Shown here piece by piece: positions 32,911-44,462 of a DNA stretch of 64,000 nucleotides. The translations under genes were made by a program, and so were the position numbers. The DNA comes from Amphimallon solstitiale (lineage: Eukaryota; Arthropoda; Insecta; Coleoptera; Scarabaeidae), in NCBI GenBank assembly GCA_963170755.1, contig OY720676.1, forward strand, positions 110,566,543 through 110,630,542. Reading direction: 5' to 3'. Below the pieces are notes generated by a model that was given only the letters and a program-made list of their open reading frames with translations, had not been told where the DNA came from and did no database searches. Positions within the stretch are counted from its first letter, which is position 1. Each line of letters opens with the position of its first letter.

Positions 32911-35131
32911 GTTGTCACTGGATTCCGGGTTTTCTTCCGCGTTTCCACTGCTTGGTCTTTGGAAAGACCGATGCTGGTTTCTTGACGACGTTTCGGCAAA
33001 ATCACACTTGCCATCTTCAGGTCTGCGATAACTGTCTGCTTCTGCTTCTTGTTATTCGTAAACTGACGTTTTCGGGATTCGGATGGTGGTTATATACTTC
33101 GTTAGCGTGTCGGTTGGTTGCCCTTCGACGAGTGTGTGCATGGTTCCGTGTCGTTGGGCTCGTGTTTGGAGTGTGACGGCTGGTTTGCGATGTAGAAGTA
33201 TTAGTTTGGTGTTCTTTGTTGGTATCTGTTCTTGTTAGTGCTGGTTTCCATGCTGTTGGTAACCTCTGGGTATCATCTCGTGAATTCAGATTGTTCGGAT
33301 GTTTTTCAATTTCGATGGCTTCCCTGATGATTCTGGTTTTAGTATGTTCGATGTTCGCTAATAGCTTGGTGTTACTGAAGTCTATCGTGTGGGATGTTTC
33401 TTTTACATGTTGAGCCAGAGATGAAGTTTTCTCGTCTTTTCTTACGGAATTTTTGTGTTCGTCTCTTCTTGCGTTTACCCTTCTGTTCGTTTGTCCAATG
33501 TAAGTTTTTTCACAGTTGAGGCACGGAATTTCATAAACTCCTTGGTTTTCTAAAGGTATTTTTGTTTTAGGGTTTCGAAGGACTGTACTGATTTTTCTGT
33601 CTGCTTTGAATGTTGTTTCAATGTTGTGTCTTCGTAGGATTTTGGATATTCTATCGGTGGTGCCTTTCACATAGGGTAAGTAGGTTTTGGCAGTTGGTGT
33701 TTCTTTTTCCTCTTGTGGTGTTGTTGGTTTCGGCTTGGATGCTCTTTTGATAGCAGATTCACTGAAACCATTCTGCTGGAGTGCCTTGTGGAGTTTGTCC
33801 ATTTCTTGGGTGATGTTATCTTCGTCTGCTAATCTCTGCGATCTTGTCACTAGGGTTTTCACTACTGATTGTAACTGAGCTGGGTGGTGGTGAGACTGAG
33901 CGTTCAGATATCTGTCTGTATGGGTGGATTTTCGGTATACCGTGTGACTTAAGTTCCCATTTTCTTTCTTCTTGACCAAAACGTCGAGGAATGGTAATTC
34001 GTTGTTCGATTCTATTTCCATCGTAAATTTTATTTTTGGATGGGTTTTGTTTAAATGTTCCAGGAAGATGTCGAGGTGGTCCTTTCCATGTGTCCAGATC
34101 ACGAAAGTGTCATCGACGTAGCGGAGCCAGAGTTTGGGTTTGTGGGTGGCCGTCCTTAGTGCTGTTTTTTCTAAGTTTTCCATAAAAAGGTTTGCTATTA
34201 CTGGTGATAGTGGAGAACCCATAGGGGCGCCTTCTATTTGTCTATAGCGCTGATCTTCGTAGATAAAGTATGTGTTTGTCAGACAGTGTTTCACCAAGTT
34301 CATTATGTGCACTGGGGGTTGGTATATTCGTTCGATGGTCTCTAGAGCTTCGGCAACTGGTATATTGGTAAACAGTGATATTACGTCGAAGCTTACTAAT
34401 AGCCATTCTGGTTCTACTTTTTCTTGTCTCAATAGATCGATGAAGTGGCTTGCGTTCTTGACGTAAGATTCGGCTTCTTCGACATGAGGTTGTAGTTGTT
34501 GGGCTAAGTATCTAGCCAATTGTTGAACAGGTGATCCAATGGAGCTGACTATGGGTCTTAGGGGTGCACCTTCCTTGTGGACTTTAGGTAAGCCGTAGAA
34601 TTTGGGGCATCTTGATGACTTCTCCCTTGGAATGAGTGCTGTCTGGATTTCCTTGTCGATGGGACTCTCCTTGATTTTAGTTTTGGTTGTTTTCTCCAGG
34701 TATGTTGTTGGATCCGTGGAGATTGGTTGGTATGCTGGATCCTCCAAGAGGGTTCTTATTTTGGCGTCGTAGTCGGTTGTGGTCATTACCACAGTAGCAT
34801 TTCCTTTATCGGCTGGTAGAATAATAATGTTTTCGTTTTCCCTTAGTTGTTTGAATGCCAGGAATTCTTCATGTGATAGGTTTTTCTTTGGTGGTTTGGC
34901 TGTCCTCAATATATGCGATACATCTTGGCGGATAGTCTCGGCCGTATTCTTGTCAATCCCAGCTATAGTTGCTTCTACTCCACAAATTATTTCTTCTACT
35001 GGTATGCGGGCAGGAGCTATTGCGTAGTTAAATCCTTTAGCCAAAACATTGTGGGATGCTGCGTCCAATCCATGGGTGGATAAGTTGTATACCACTTTGA
35101 GTGATTTGTTCTGTACTCTGGTGTCTCTGGG
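32911..35131 (-). mobile_element. Penelope-like element copy A, RT plus GIY-YIG endonuclease
   Basis: The minus-strand ORF (ending at 33017) has an uninterrupted Penelope-type polyprotein. The RT motifs are PADKGNATVVM, FYGLPKVHKEGAPLRPI, LLVSFDVISLFTN (motif A), GAPMGSPLSPVIANLFM (motif B) and LRYVDDTFVIW (motif C, catalytic Y-V-D-D). The C-terminal GIY-YIG endonuclease domain has GVYEIPCLNCEKTYIGQTNR with the Penelope-type C-x2-C insert. The tail is basic and K/R/T-rich. The element is 5'-truncated: the frame continues beyond 35131 only because it reads through the centre into antisense of copy B, so the first 30 or so residues are artificial. The 3' end, next to (TA)n, reads CCAGTGACAAC on the coding strand. 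Confidence 0.9.
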
Positions 35132-35147
35132 TTTTTGTTCTGCTTGA

Positions 35148-37369
35148 CCCAGAGACACCAGAGTAGAGAACAAATCACTCAAAGTGGTATACAACTTATC
35201 CACCCATGGATTGGACGCAGCATCCCACAATGTTTTGGCTAAAGGATTTAACTACGCAATAGCTCCTGCCCGCATACCAGTAGAAGAAATAATTTGTGGA
35301 GTAGAAGCAACTATAGCTGGGATTGACAAGAATACGGCCGAGACTATCCGCCAAGATGTATCGCAAATATTAAGGACAGCCAAACCACCAAAGAGAAACC
35401 TATCACATGAAGAATTCCTGGCATTGAAACAACTAAGGGAAAACGAAAACATTATTATTCTACCAGCCGATAAAGGAAATGCTACTGTGGTAATGAACAC
35501 AACCGACTACGACGCCAAAATAAGAACCCTCTTGGAGGATCCAGCATACCAACCAATCTCCACGGATCCAACAACATACCTGGAGAAAACAACCAAAACT
35601 AAAATCAAGGAGAGTCCCATCGACAAGGAAATCCAGACAGCACTCATTCCAAGGGAGAAGTCATCAAGATGCCCCAAATTCTACGGCTTACCTAAAGTCC
35701 ACAAGGAAGGTGCACCCCTAAGACCCATAGTCAGCTCCATTGGATCACCTGTTCAACAATTGGCTAGATACTTAGCCCAACAACTACAACCTCATGTCGA
35801 AGAAGCCGAATCTTACGTCAAGAACGCAAGCCACTTCATCGATCTATTGAGACAAGAAAAAGTAGAACCAGAATGGCTATTAGTAAGCTTCGACGTAATA
35901 TCACTGTTTACCAATATACCAGTTGCCGAAGCTCTAGAGACCATCGAACGAATATACCAACCCCCAGTGCACATAATGAACTTGGTGAAACACTGTCTGA
36001 CAAACACATACTTTATCTACGAAGATCAGCGCTATAGACAAATAGAAGGCGCCCCTATGGGTTCTCCACTATCACCAGTAATAGCAAACCTTTTTATGGA
36101 AAACTTAGAAAAAACAGCACTAAGGACGGCCACCCACAAACCCAAACTCTGGCTCCGCTACGTCGATGACACTTTCGTGATCTGGACACATGGAAAGGAC
36201 CACCTCGACATCTTCCTGGAACATTTAAACAAAACCCATCCAAAAATAAAATTTACGATGGAAATAGAATCGAACAACGAATTACCATTCCTCGACGTTT
36301 TGGTCAAGAAGAAAGAAAATGGGAACTTAAGTCACACGGTATACCGAAAATCCACCCATACAGACAGATATCTGAACGCTCAGTCTCACCACCACCCAGC
36401 TCAGTTACAATCAGTAGTGAAAACCCTAGTGACAAGATCGCAGAGATTAGCAGACGAAGATAACATCACCCAAGAAATGGACAAACTCCACAAGGCACTC
36501 CAGCAGAATGGTTTCAGTGAATCTGCTATCAAAAGAGCATCCAAGCCGAAACCAACAACACCACAAGAGGAAAAAGAAACACCAACTGCCAAAACCTACT
36601 TACCCTATGTGAAAGGCACCACCGATAGAATATCCAAAATCCTACGAAGACACAACATTGAAACAACATTCAAAGCAGACAGAAAAATCAGTACAGTCCT
36701 TCGAAACCCTAAAACAAAAATACCTTTAGAAAACCAAGGAGTTTATGAAATTCCGTGCCTCAACTGTGAAAAAACTTACATTGGACAAACGAACAGAAGG
36801 GTAAACGCAAGAAGAGACGAACACAAAAATTCCGTAAGAAAAGACGAGAAAACTTCATCTCTGGCTCAACATGTAAAAGAAACATCCCACACGATAGACT
36901 TCAGTAACACCAAGCTATTAGCGAACATCGAACATACTAAAACCAGAATCATCAGGGAAGCCATCGAAATTGAAAAACATCCGAACAATCTGAATTCACG
37001 AGATGATACCCAGAGGTTACCAACAGCATGGAAACCAGCACTAACAAGAACAGATACCAACAAAGAACACCAAACTAATACTTCTACATCGCAAACCAGC
37101 CGTCACACTCCAAACACGAGCCCAACGACACGGAACCATGCACACACTCGTCGAAGGGCAACCAACCGACACGCTAACGAAGTATATAACCACCATCCGA
37201 ATCCCGAAAACGTCAGTTTACGAATAACAAGAAGCAGAAGCAGACAGTTATCGCAGACCTGAAGATGGCAAGTGTGATTTTGCCGAAACGTCGTCAAGAA
37301 ACCAGCATCGGTCTTTCCAAAGACCAAGCAGTGGAAACGCGGAAGAAAACCCGGAATCCAGTGACAACA
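35148..37369 (+). mobile_element. Penelope-like element copy B, head-to-head with A
   Basis: The plus ORF (open from the junction and ending at 37262) has the same RT and GIY-YIG domains as copy A, including YVDD and GVYEIPCLNC. Only a few residues differ (for example H/Q, K/R, F/L and T/N changes in the first 130 residues). It is truncated at its 5' side at the junction with A, so it lacks a native start; the ATG-like start near 35184 is internal. After the stop, CTGAAGATGGCAAG and TTGCCGAAACG form a stem-loop shared by all three copies. The copy ends CCAGTGACAAC at 37369, followed 30 bp on by (TA)n. Confidence 0.9.
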
Positions 37370-37399
37370 CATACTACTACCCGCGGAAACCTGAAAGAG

Positions 37400-37400
<1 letters not shown>

Positions 37401-37455
<55 letters not shown>
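37401..37455. repeat. (TA)n microsatellite at PLE copy B end
   Basis: A long TA run beginning about 30 bp after the PLE 3' end. Confidence 0.95.
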
Positions 37456-37458
<3 letters not shown>

Positions 37459-37589
37459 TGAAAAATTGAAAATCTTCTTGGTAGTAGTGGCATAAAATGA
37501 ATTAAAAGTAATAACAATATGACAACTGGTTGTCAATTAGAAAACAATGACAAATATAAAATGTAAATCAAAATGTATAAATGAAAATG

Positions 37590-37990
37590 TAATCAATAAG
37601 CATAGGACAGTCGAGATTATTTCTATAATCACATTAAAAGGCTTGGGGTCTACCACAAACTGTTCAGTCAATCCAAATATACAAATAACAACGACGCAAC
37701 TATGTAAAAAAAAATAAGAGTAGAACTGTTGATAATATAACAATATAGAATGTAAAATAGTCAAGTATAAATGTAAATGAAAGCAAATAAGCATAGGACA
37801 ATCGATAATTACTCATGTAATCCTATCAAAATGGCCTAGGTTCACCTAAACATGTACAATTTTGATTGAAATACACAAACAATTAACGATGCAACTATGT
37901 ATGTGTTAAGATGTATTTGTAGCTACAGACATATATGTTTCTACCTAGTTTGGTTTCGTCAGTGCAGCATAACAAAGAAAGTGTATGTTA
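37590..37990 (-). mobile_element. Diverged ~191-bp tandem units with a hammerhead
   Basis: CATAGGACA-type text at 37601 and 37792 starts two related units of about 191 bp, each ending CGATGCAACTATGTA or close. A hammerhead on the minus strand lies just after the second unit (37922-37968); the corresponding place in the first unit has no motif. There is no coding frame. It is flanked by TA tracts on both sides (37455 and 38092). Confidence 0.6.
37922..37968 (-). ncRNA. Hammerhead ribozyme motif 6
   Basis: On the minus strand stem I pairs GCTGCA with TGTAGC (six pairs, one G-U). The core CTGACGA runs 37962-37956. Stem II is ACC/GGT with an A-A mismatch at its base, followed by GAAA. Stem III is the palindrome CATATATG, and the cleavage position is TC before TGTAGC. 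The core is intact; stem II is weak. Confidence 0.75.
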
Positions 37991-38088
37991 AAGCATTAAT
38001 ATGTGAATAAAACATATAGTATTACCTTAAAATGTCAATCCAAAATGTCCAAGTGTAAAACAACTGTGAAAATACCTAATACTGTGTA

Positions 38089-38091
<3 letters not shown>

Positions 38092-38139
<48 letters not shown>
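38092..38139. repeat. (TA)n microsatellite, LTR element target
   Basis: The TA run ends exactly at the first base of the left LTR. The sequence after the right LTR (47013 onward) is also ATATAT, so the LTR element inserted into this tract. Confidence 0.95.
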
Positions 38140-38141
<2 letters not shown>

Positions 38142-40689
38142 CACTAGTGGAGGGGATAATATACTTGCAACACATATAATAAATAATATACCCTAATTTA
38201 CTCAAATCTTGTTATTTGTATTGCTAATAATATCTCCTCTCTTACCTAGTCATTCAAATTTACTCAATTAATCTCAGGTTATAATCTATGATAATGATAA
38301 TGTACCACTCAGTATATAATATTTTAAAATCTTTGCACCAAAATTAATGTACTCATATGCTATAATAGGTTTCTTTATTTCTTTTATCTATGCCCAAACA
38401 CTACTCAGTTTTATTCTTAATCAATTTAATTAATTCTTTTTTTTTTTTATAAAAATAATATTATTTAATGCATTTAGAAATAAATATTAATCTCCTAACT
38501 CTTTCAAATATTAATTACGATTCATCACTTCTTTATGGTATGACTTTCCTATAAATGTAACTAGTTTTTATTTTTAACCGCGCAGTACTAGCATTTCATT
38601 TACTTTTATAAAGATGTCGCTTAGGTATTTGCCGTTATACACTGCTACATAAAAATAACAATTTAAATGTTTCTAATAATCTTGTTATACTTATTCTTAT
38701 AATGAAGAGAATATTGCTGCTAATAAATTATCCCTCTTATAGGATAACAATAGTACGGTATGTATACTTTTCCTCTCACTATAAACTTTATAATGCTATT
38801 TTATTTTTGTTTACTTGTAGGTCATTGACTTATCTGCTTCTATGTTCGTAATGAAAATGTCTAATACAATGTTACTATTTTACCAAATAAAAAGAAGAAT
38901 TTCACCACAATACTAGTTTAATGACAACAAATATAAAAATCTTGATTCGAAAATATACATCCAAAATAGTTATACGACATGTACATAGATTGTTAACCTG
39001 TCTAATCGCACCTGTACGTTAATTGTTATATGAAGGATGTCAGCAAATGTTATTTATTCAAAAGGTATGTACAAAATTCAATTCAATGTATCTTTTTCAA
39101 TTTAGCATGTATTATACGATGCAATTTAATTATCTATAAATAACCTTCGTCTATAAAATATTAAACAAGTTGAAGGTATGTTTTAGTACCAAGGTCATGT
39201 CAATTCATTTATATATGTGCATATTCTGTATCTTTTTATGAAAATAGAGATTTAATCTTTTAACAAAACGTATTTCTATACTTGTTTTATACTAGTCAAC
39301 AATTCTAAATAATATTTATGACTTTTACTCGATATACAATTAAATAAATTCAAATTTTTCCTTATTTAAAAATTATACAACCTCTTGTTAATATTTTTCT
39401 TCTATCTCTGGTTTGTTTAAATTATGTTTTCCTTTTTTTCTCACAGGATCTTCCTGGACTCGTTCTGTGCAACTGGTAACTCTCTGGAAAACCCTCCTAG
39501 CACGACTTCTTGGTGTATCCTCGTTCTCCTTCAGGATCTGGAACTGCTTCGGTTATATCTTACAGGATGTATCTTGTTGTGTCCTCGAAAACTGCGGGAT
39601 ATCTTCTGGATTTAAATGCAGCTGTACTTCTATTTCGAATTAACACTGAACTAGACCTCTTCGGAAATATATATGGGTTACAGGATCCTCTAAATAATTT
39701 AACATTTACTGGAACGACATCAGGGATTCTAACTAGTTGGAACTTCTCGTTTTTATACAATAAACTGGACTTGGATAACTGGAATCCCTCTTTGACCTCA
39801 CGTGCAACTGATGGATTCAATATTCCGCTCGGACTTGGTTAATATTTGGTAAGTAATCTCTAAATATTTATTTTCCTTAGAATATATCATCAAATAAATA
39901 TTTTCTATGCTGAAAAGAACACTTTAAGCACCAACTTTCGCGGTTTTAGTGAATTTAAGATATACTTTTCGGAATAAAATCGTGATTTTCCGAAAAGTAC
40001 ACGCGCCTTTCTTGAAAAAATATTTTTCAATTTCGTTGTTTTTTTTCATCACCAAGACAATATTTTCGTTTTCTAATTTCATCCAATTAAATTCCTTTTC
40101 TCACAATTCTTGTTCAAAATGGTATTATAAAACTTTATTGATACGTTTCAGTGCTTTTCAAACTTTAGTAAACCTTCTCTATTAAATCTCTATTAATTTA
40201 TAATAATGAATTACTAAGACTTTGTACTTCAAAAAATATTGCTAATCAAAATTTTCTGTAAATGTCAATTTTGACAGATCCGCTTATTCAAACTTTACCC
40301 GCGAAATTATTTACCAAGTTGTTTCCTTCATACTTCAACAATCAACATTAAATTATTTTACTTTACATTATTGTTAATTAGACAAGTTTTACAAGATTTC
40401 AAACTACATTTTTACATAAATTATAATATTTAAATCTCCATTTTCAGATACCAATGAAAATTACTGCCACCAAGAACCTGGTCCACTACAACTCCTTCAA
40501 GTACTGTTTTCATAATTGACTGCACACATCTTTATTGTAATAAATAACATTTTAAGTATACACAACTGTTCTTTTTTAGTTTAAATATTTTAATTTAACA
40601 GTCACAAAGAAAAATTAGTAAAATTAAATAATCCTTCCAACTTGTTCAAAAATATACAGTGCCAAACATCAATATTGTTACTCAGCACA
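38140..40689 (-). repeat. LTR (3' LTR of the minus-strand element)
   Basis: It is the same length as the partner LTR, and identical over the parts compared (offset exactly 6323 throughout). It contains a GC-richer island at 39449-39848 with splice-like borders on the plus strand. Confidence 0.92.
39449..39848. other. Exon-like island inside the LTR
   Basis: On plus, TTTTTTTCTCACAG precedes 39449 and GTAAGT follows 39848; a second good acceptor, CTCCATTTTCAG, lies at 40447 and is followed by AATAAATAA. The island has long frames on both strands. The minus frame 39820-39560 looks the more protein-like (mixed polar and basic) and is followed by two further open stretches after single stops. It could be an antisense host-like transcript or a decayed coding piece of the element. 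It is duplicated in the other LTR at 45772-46171. Confidence 0.4.
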
Positions 40690-40701
40690 TATGCCCCTTT
40701 T
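40690..40701 (-). promoter_or_regulatory. Polypurine tract
   Basis: On the minus strand AAAAGGGGCATA directly precedes the TG start of the 3' LTR, in the position of the plus-strand primer for reverse transcription. Confidence 0.75.
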
Positions 40702-42756
40702 AAAAAATGTAAATTTTCAACTCGAATCAAAATTTATATTTATTAAACAAAATCTGATAATACACATGTTTATCACTGTGCTCAAAACAATTATTTTAAT
40801 CAACTAAATCCTTTAACAAATTTCAAATGAATCTTCTATTATTTGGTAATATCATATAACATTTATTTATAACTATCTGTACATAACAGTGTTTAAATTC
40901 AAAATTATTTGTGACACTAATAACTATAAAACTCAACTTTCTTATAAGTCCAAAAGTAATATAAGGCTTTTCTTTATTTTCATTTTAATTATAAAAGTAT
41001 AAATTTATTTATTTAAATGGATGTCTTTGACCTGTATAAAAAATTTTTGTTCCATTATTTATCGTACTATGTATTATAATCTTTCTTAATGTTCCAATAC
41101 CTTATTAAAATATCTATATTTTTATTAATTGCCATCAAACTTTTTAACATTAATTGCATATATGTTTTTCTGTGTTTCCTAACTCAAACTTCTTATAAAA
41201 ATATTATCTGTACTAACTTTTACATAAATAGGTGAATAACATATTCTTTTTATCTGTCTATGCCTCAGTTACTTATTTGCCTCTTTTAAAATGATTCACT
41301 ATGCTTACTAATTATATATTATTTTCATTATATACTGTTCTCATTCGAACAAATTCCCTTTTTACCTATAATTGACATTTTCGTCATTCCCTATACTTTC
41401 ATTTATGGAAAGTCCATATTTTTATTTTAACTTATCGTTTTTTAAGGCTTACGTTACCTATATAATTCTTTTTTAAGACACTTTTGGTCCTATATTTTAT
41501 ATCATTTTTGGGTATTTTCCACCCTTTTATACATATTCACTCTATAATAATTCCATATTCTTATGGTACTTTTAATATTTACTATTTATTGTAAGCATTT
41601 ATTTTCATCGAACATATTTTATTTTTTAAGAGGCTCTTCTTAGCTTCTTTCTTTTCCATTTCTTCATCACCTAACATGTTTGTTACATCTTGATAATTAT
41701 TTTCTAACTTTATTCAGTGCTTTATTTATTCTGAAACATTCTTTTTTAATTTTATAAGGCTCAAGGTTATTTATCCTCTATACAACTTCTTTATCCATTT
41801 CATTCCATTTAAATACTCAGGCAAATCTATTTACTAGTAAGATTACTTATATTACCTTCTCTTATGGTTATTTACAAATTTATATACAATATGGAAATGA
41901 GGATATAACTTATTTTTCTAATTAATCATCATTTTTTTTTTTTTTTAATAACTAATAATTGTAACAGACCTATAACTAAACTAATCTAATATAATACCGG
42001 AATACTTTATGTACATTCTTTATCTGACAATCTCTCTATAAATTCAAATTATTTCTCGATAAACATGAACTTGTCTGTATACATGTATATCTGTTTCATC
42101 ATTATGTCTTTTATTCATTTTAAAGAAAGCGAAATTCAATATGCCCCTTTCTTATCAATTTGTTATCTGTATCTGGTCATGCCCCTATCTTATAATAAGG
42201 TATTTATGTCCTCCTAATACTTCATTACTATATAATTCTTTATTTTCTAATAAACTCCAGGTCTCTATTTGTCAAAAACTTTTGAAATTTTGAGATCTAC
42301 ATGTTACTTGGATAAGCAGGTGTTGTAAGTACCTTCAGAAGACGATCTCCTTTCTTATCTTCTGTCCTGACTAAAATTTCCTTGGTATGAATTAGCATGA
42401 TTCAGAGAAATAATGTCATTTCTCCTTTTACAGTTTAAACTTCCAATATTGTTCTTACTTATGCAAATAATGTGGATTATTTGTCATATTAAATTGTCGT
42501 TGATTATTTGTCGTATTATATCATTGTGGATGATTTGTCTTATTATATTGTTGTGAATGATTTGTCTTAATAAATTGTTGTGGATGATTTGTCTAAACTC
42601 AGATTTATGAAGTGTCGTTACTCACTTACACAATACAAACTTCCAATATTGTGTCTTACCTATTATTTCGGAAGATTTAATATAACTCAGATTTAGGAAG
42701 TGGCGTTAATCACTTTCACAGTACAGTCTTCCTAATACTGTGTCTTACCTATTATT
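40702..42756 (-). other. Non-coding interior of the LTR element
   Basis: About 2 kb of very AT-rich sequence with no frame of note, where pol would normally lie. Near 42470-42600 a roughly 30-bp unit (TTGTGGATGATTTGTCTTA) repeats about four times. At 42600-42756 a roughly 95-bp segment ending GTGTCTTACCTATTATTTC occurs twice. Confidence 0.75.
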
Positions 42757-44181
42757 TCAAACTGTCGTATATACATTTTCCCAGTCAATTTTTCCCATTA
42801 CTAATTTTAATCGGATTCTATTCTGTAAGATGTCCAATGTTACTACTTGAATCAAATTTTCTATATACCATTGATCATTTTCTTGCATAATATACGTGAT
42901 CTCGTTCATCATACTTTCAACCTTGTTGAAAAATATCATAATCCCAGCATTTCTTAATATCAATATGTCTGTACCATCCTGAAATTCAAAATCATGTCCT
43001 AAAAATTTTCTGACATCTATATCCAAAATCACTGTAAAATTATACACCTTCCTTTGCAAATCTCTATCCACATAAATTCGTTTTCTCTCAACGAAGTCAT
43101 TCCCATTTGCCGTTCCTTTAAATTGACTCCAAATTTTCCCTTCTGTATTTCCTATAACATTTCTTATATGTGTTGGTATTTTACTATGTTTAACTTTAAA
43201 ATTCCTTCCAGTATACTTTACGACTCCTGTAACTATTCCTGTAGTATACCTGGACAAATATAAATCTAAATTGCTATCATCTTCTTCTCCTAATAAAAAT
43301 GTGTCCAAATATAATCTTAAAATTTTTCTATCGGAATCTAAGTATTTTGTTCTCTTTTGTAATGTAATATTTTTATCCATTTTCTTAATTTCAACTGTGT
43401 TTTGTTTACAGTCGATACAATTAATCTCAACATTTTCTATTATCTTTTCTTCAACCATATCTGTTTTGTCAAAGACTTCTTTATTTCCCTGATCTACTTC
43501 CTCTCGTATGCGTTTAGCTAACTCCTTATGTATCTCACTATTGTTCTTTTCTAATTGTTTAACGTTTTCTTGTACTACCTTTACTTTACCTTCAACCTCT
43601 TGTACTTTCTTTGTAATAAGAGTTTTAACTTCAGTATCCTTAATCTTCAGTTTGTCATCCATTTCTTTGCGCATTTTAACTTCCCTATTATCCATTTCTG
43701 TAGTAAGTTTTATAACCTTTTCTTCGGTATTTCTTAATAAAGATTCCTTTAATTCTTCAAGATTTCTTTTATTCTCTTCTCTAGTATCCTTACTAGCCTT
43801 ATCCAATTTACCACTTAATTCTTCCTTCAAATCCACTAAATTCTTCTTATTCTCTTCACTCACCTTGTCAAATTTCCCATTTAATTCTTTTTTATCCTCT
43901 TCCCTATTTTTCTTATTATCTTCATTCATTTGTTTTAATATTTGTAAAATTGGTCCAAAATCTACTACTGGTGTCGACATTTCTATTTTAGAAGTCTCTC
44001 CTTGTATTTCCACCTTATCACCTCTATCCTGTAACTCTCCTGTCAATTGATCTTCTACCTGCACCTGTGATGTATCTTCTCCACCCTCTTGTACATTCAC
44101 ATCCTGACCTACTTCCTCTTCACTGTCACTAGATGATTCAGATCTATTTAATCCAAAATTACTCTTAGATCTGGTATTCAT
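42757..44181 (-). CDS. Gag-like ORF of the LTR element
   Basis: An intact 474-residue frame. Residues 1-75 are acidic and low in complexity. Residues 85-270 are a long K/E-rich coiled coil with heptad character (repeated E-E-N-K-K-N-L-type text). The C-terminal 190 residues are globular, with a conserved-looking VILDIDVRKFLGHDFEF segment. The F-x-V ... F-L-G-x-D-F pattern recalls the C-terminal half of retropepsins, but no D-T-G or D-S-G triad is seen, so a protease is doubtful. The place after the primer site and the coiled coil fit a structural Gag-type protein. No zinc knuckle is present. An alternative is an accessory ORF unrelated to Gag. The intact frame in a pol-less element suggests recent activity in trans. 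Confidence 0.65.
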   Translation of the reverse strand: MNTRSKSNFGLNRSESSSDSEEEVGQDVNVQEGGEDTSQVQVEDQLTGELQDRGDKVEIQGETSKIEMSTPVVDFGPILQILKQMNEDNKKNREEDKKELNGKFDKVSEENKKNLVDLKEELSGKLDKASKDTREENKRNLEELKESLLRNTEEKVIKLTTEMDNREVKMRKEMDDKLKIKDTEVKTLITKKVQEVEGKVKVVQENVKQLEKNNSEIHKELAKRIREEVDQGNKEVFDKTDMVEEKIIENVEINCIDCKQNTVEIKKMDKNITLQKRTKYLDSDRKILRLYLDTFLLGEEDDSNLDLYLSRYTTGIVTGVVKYTGRNFKVKHSKIPTHIRNVIGNTEGKIWSQFKGTANGNDFVERKRIYVDRDLQRKVYNFTVILDIDVRKFLGHDFEFQDGTDILILRNAGIMIFFNKVESMMNEITYIMQENDQWYIENLIQVVTLDILQNRIRLKLVMGKIDWENVYTTV

Positions 44182-44310
44182 TTTAAATAATTATAATACA
44201 CAATTTCTTATACCTTAATATACTTTAAGCTGATTTAATTACCTATGTAAAATGTATACTAATGTTACCGCTATTACTATGATTAATAAAATATTTGAAA
44301 TATGTTGTTG

Positions 44311-44462
44311 CGAGTCTTATTTTAATTTCTTCACGTTAGATACGTCATAAAATGAGCTAAGGAGGGTAATATAAATTACAAACACCTAATCAAAATTAAT
44401 AAAATAATCAAAATACTATTTGCGAGTCTTATTTCAATCGCCCCACGTTGGGCGCCATAAAA
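44311..44462 (-). repeat. Imperfect 112-bp duplication of the primer-site region
   Basis: TTGCGAGTCTTATTT at about 44309 and 44421 starts two related segments. The second contains the true primer site and runs into the LTR edge. The first has a degraded version (TTCACGTTAGATACGTCATA) followed by AGCTAAGGAGGGTAATAT, which mimics the LTR edge CACTAGTGGAGGGGATAATAT. Confidence 0.75.
44441..44457 (-). promoter_or_regulatory. Primer-binding site
   Basis: TGGCGCCCAACGTGGGG on the minus strand, five bases from the LTR, is the classic tRNA 3'-end complement used by Ty3/gypsy-type elements. It sets the element's orientation. Confidence 0.88.

Larger units (their letters stand above)
32911..37369. repeat. 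Giant inverted repeat: PLE arms of 2.22 kb, 16-bp spacer
   Basis: Arms 32911-35131 and 35148-37369 are nearly identical inverted copies separated by only 16 bp. The symmetry holds from the very ends to the centre with a one-base length difference. Confidence 0.92.

Noticed and set aside
33216..35027. Several plus-strand frames opposite PLE copy A (and minus ones opposite copy B)
   Set aside because: Antisense shadows of the conserved RT-endonuclease frame; identical shadows occur in every copy.
33017..35230. The full 737-residue frame as a native Penelope protein
   Set aside because: The first part (beyond 35131) is antisense sequence of copy B at the inverted junction, so the start is artificial.
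43054..44050. Plus-strand frames opposite the Gag-like ORF
   Set aside because: Serine/leucine-rich antisense of the K/E-rich coiled coil.
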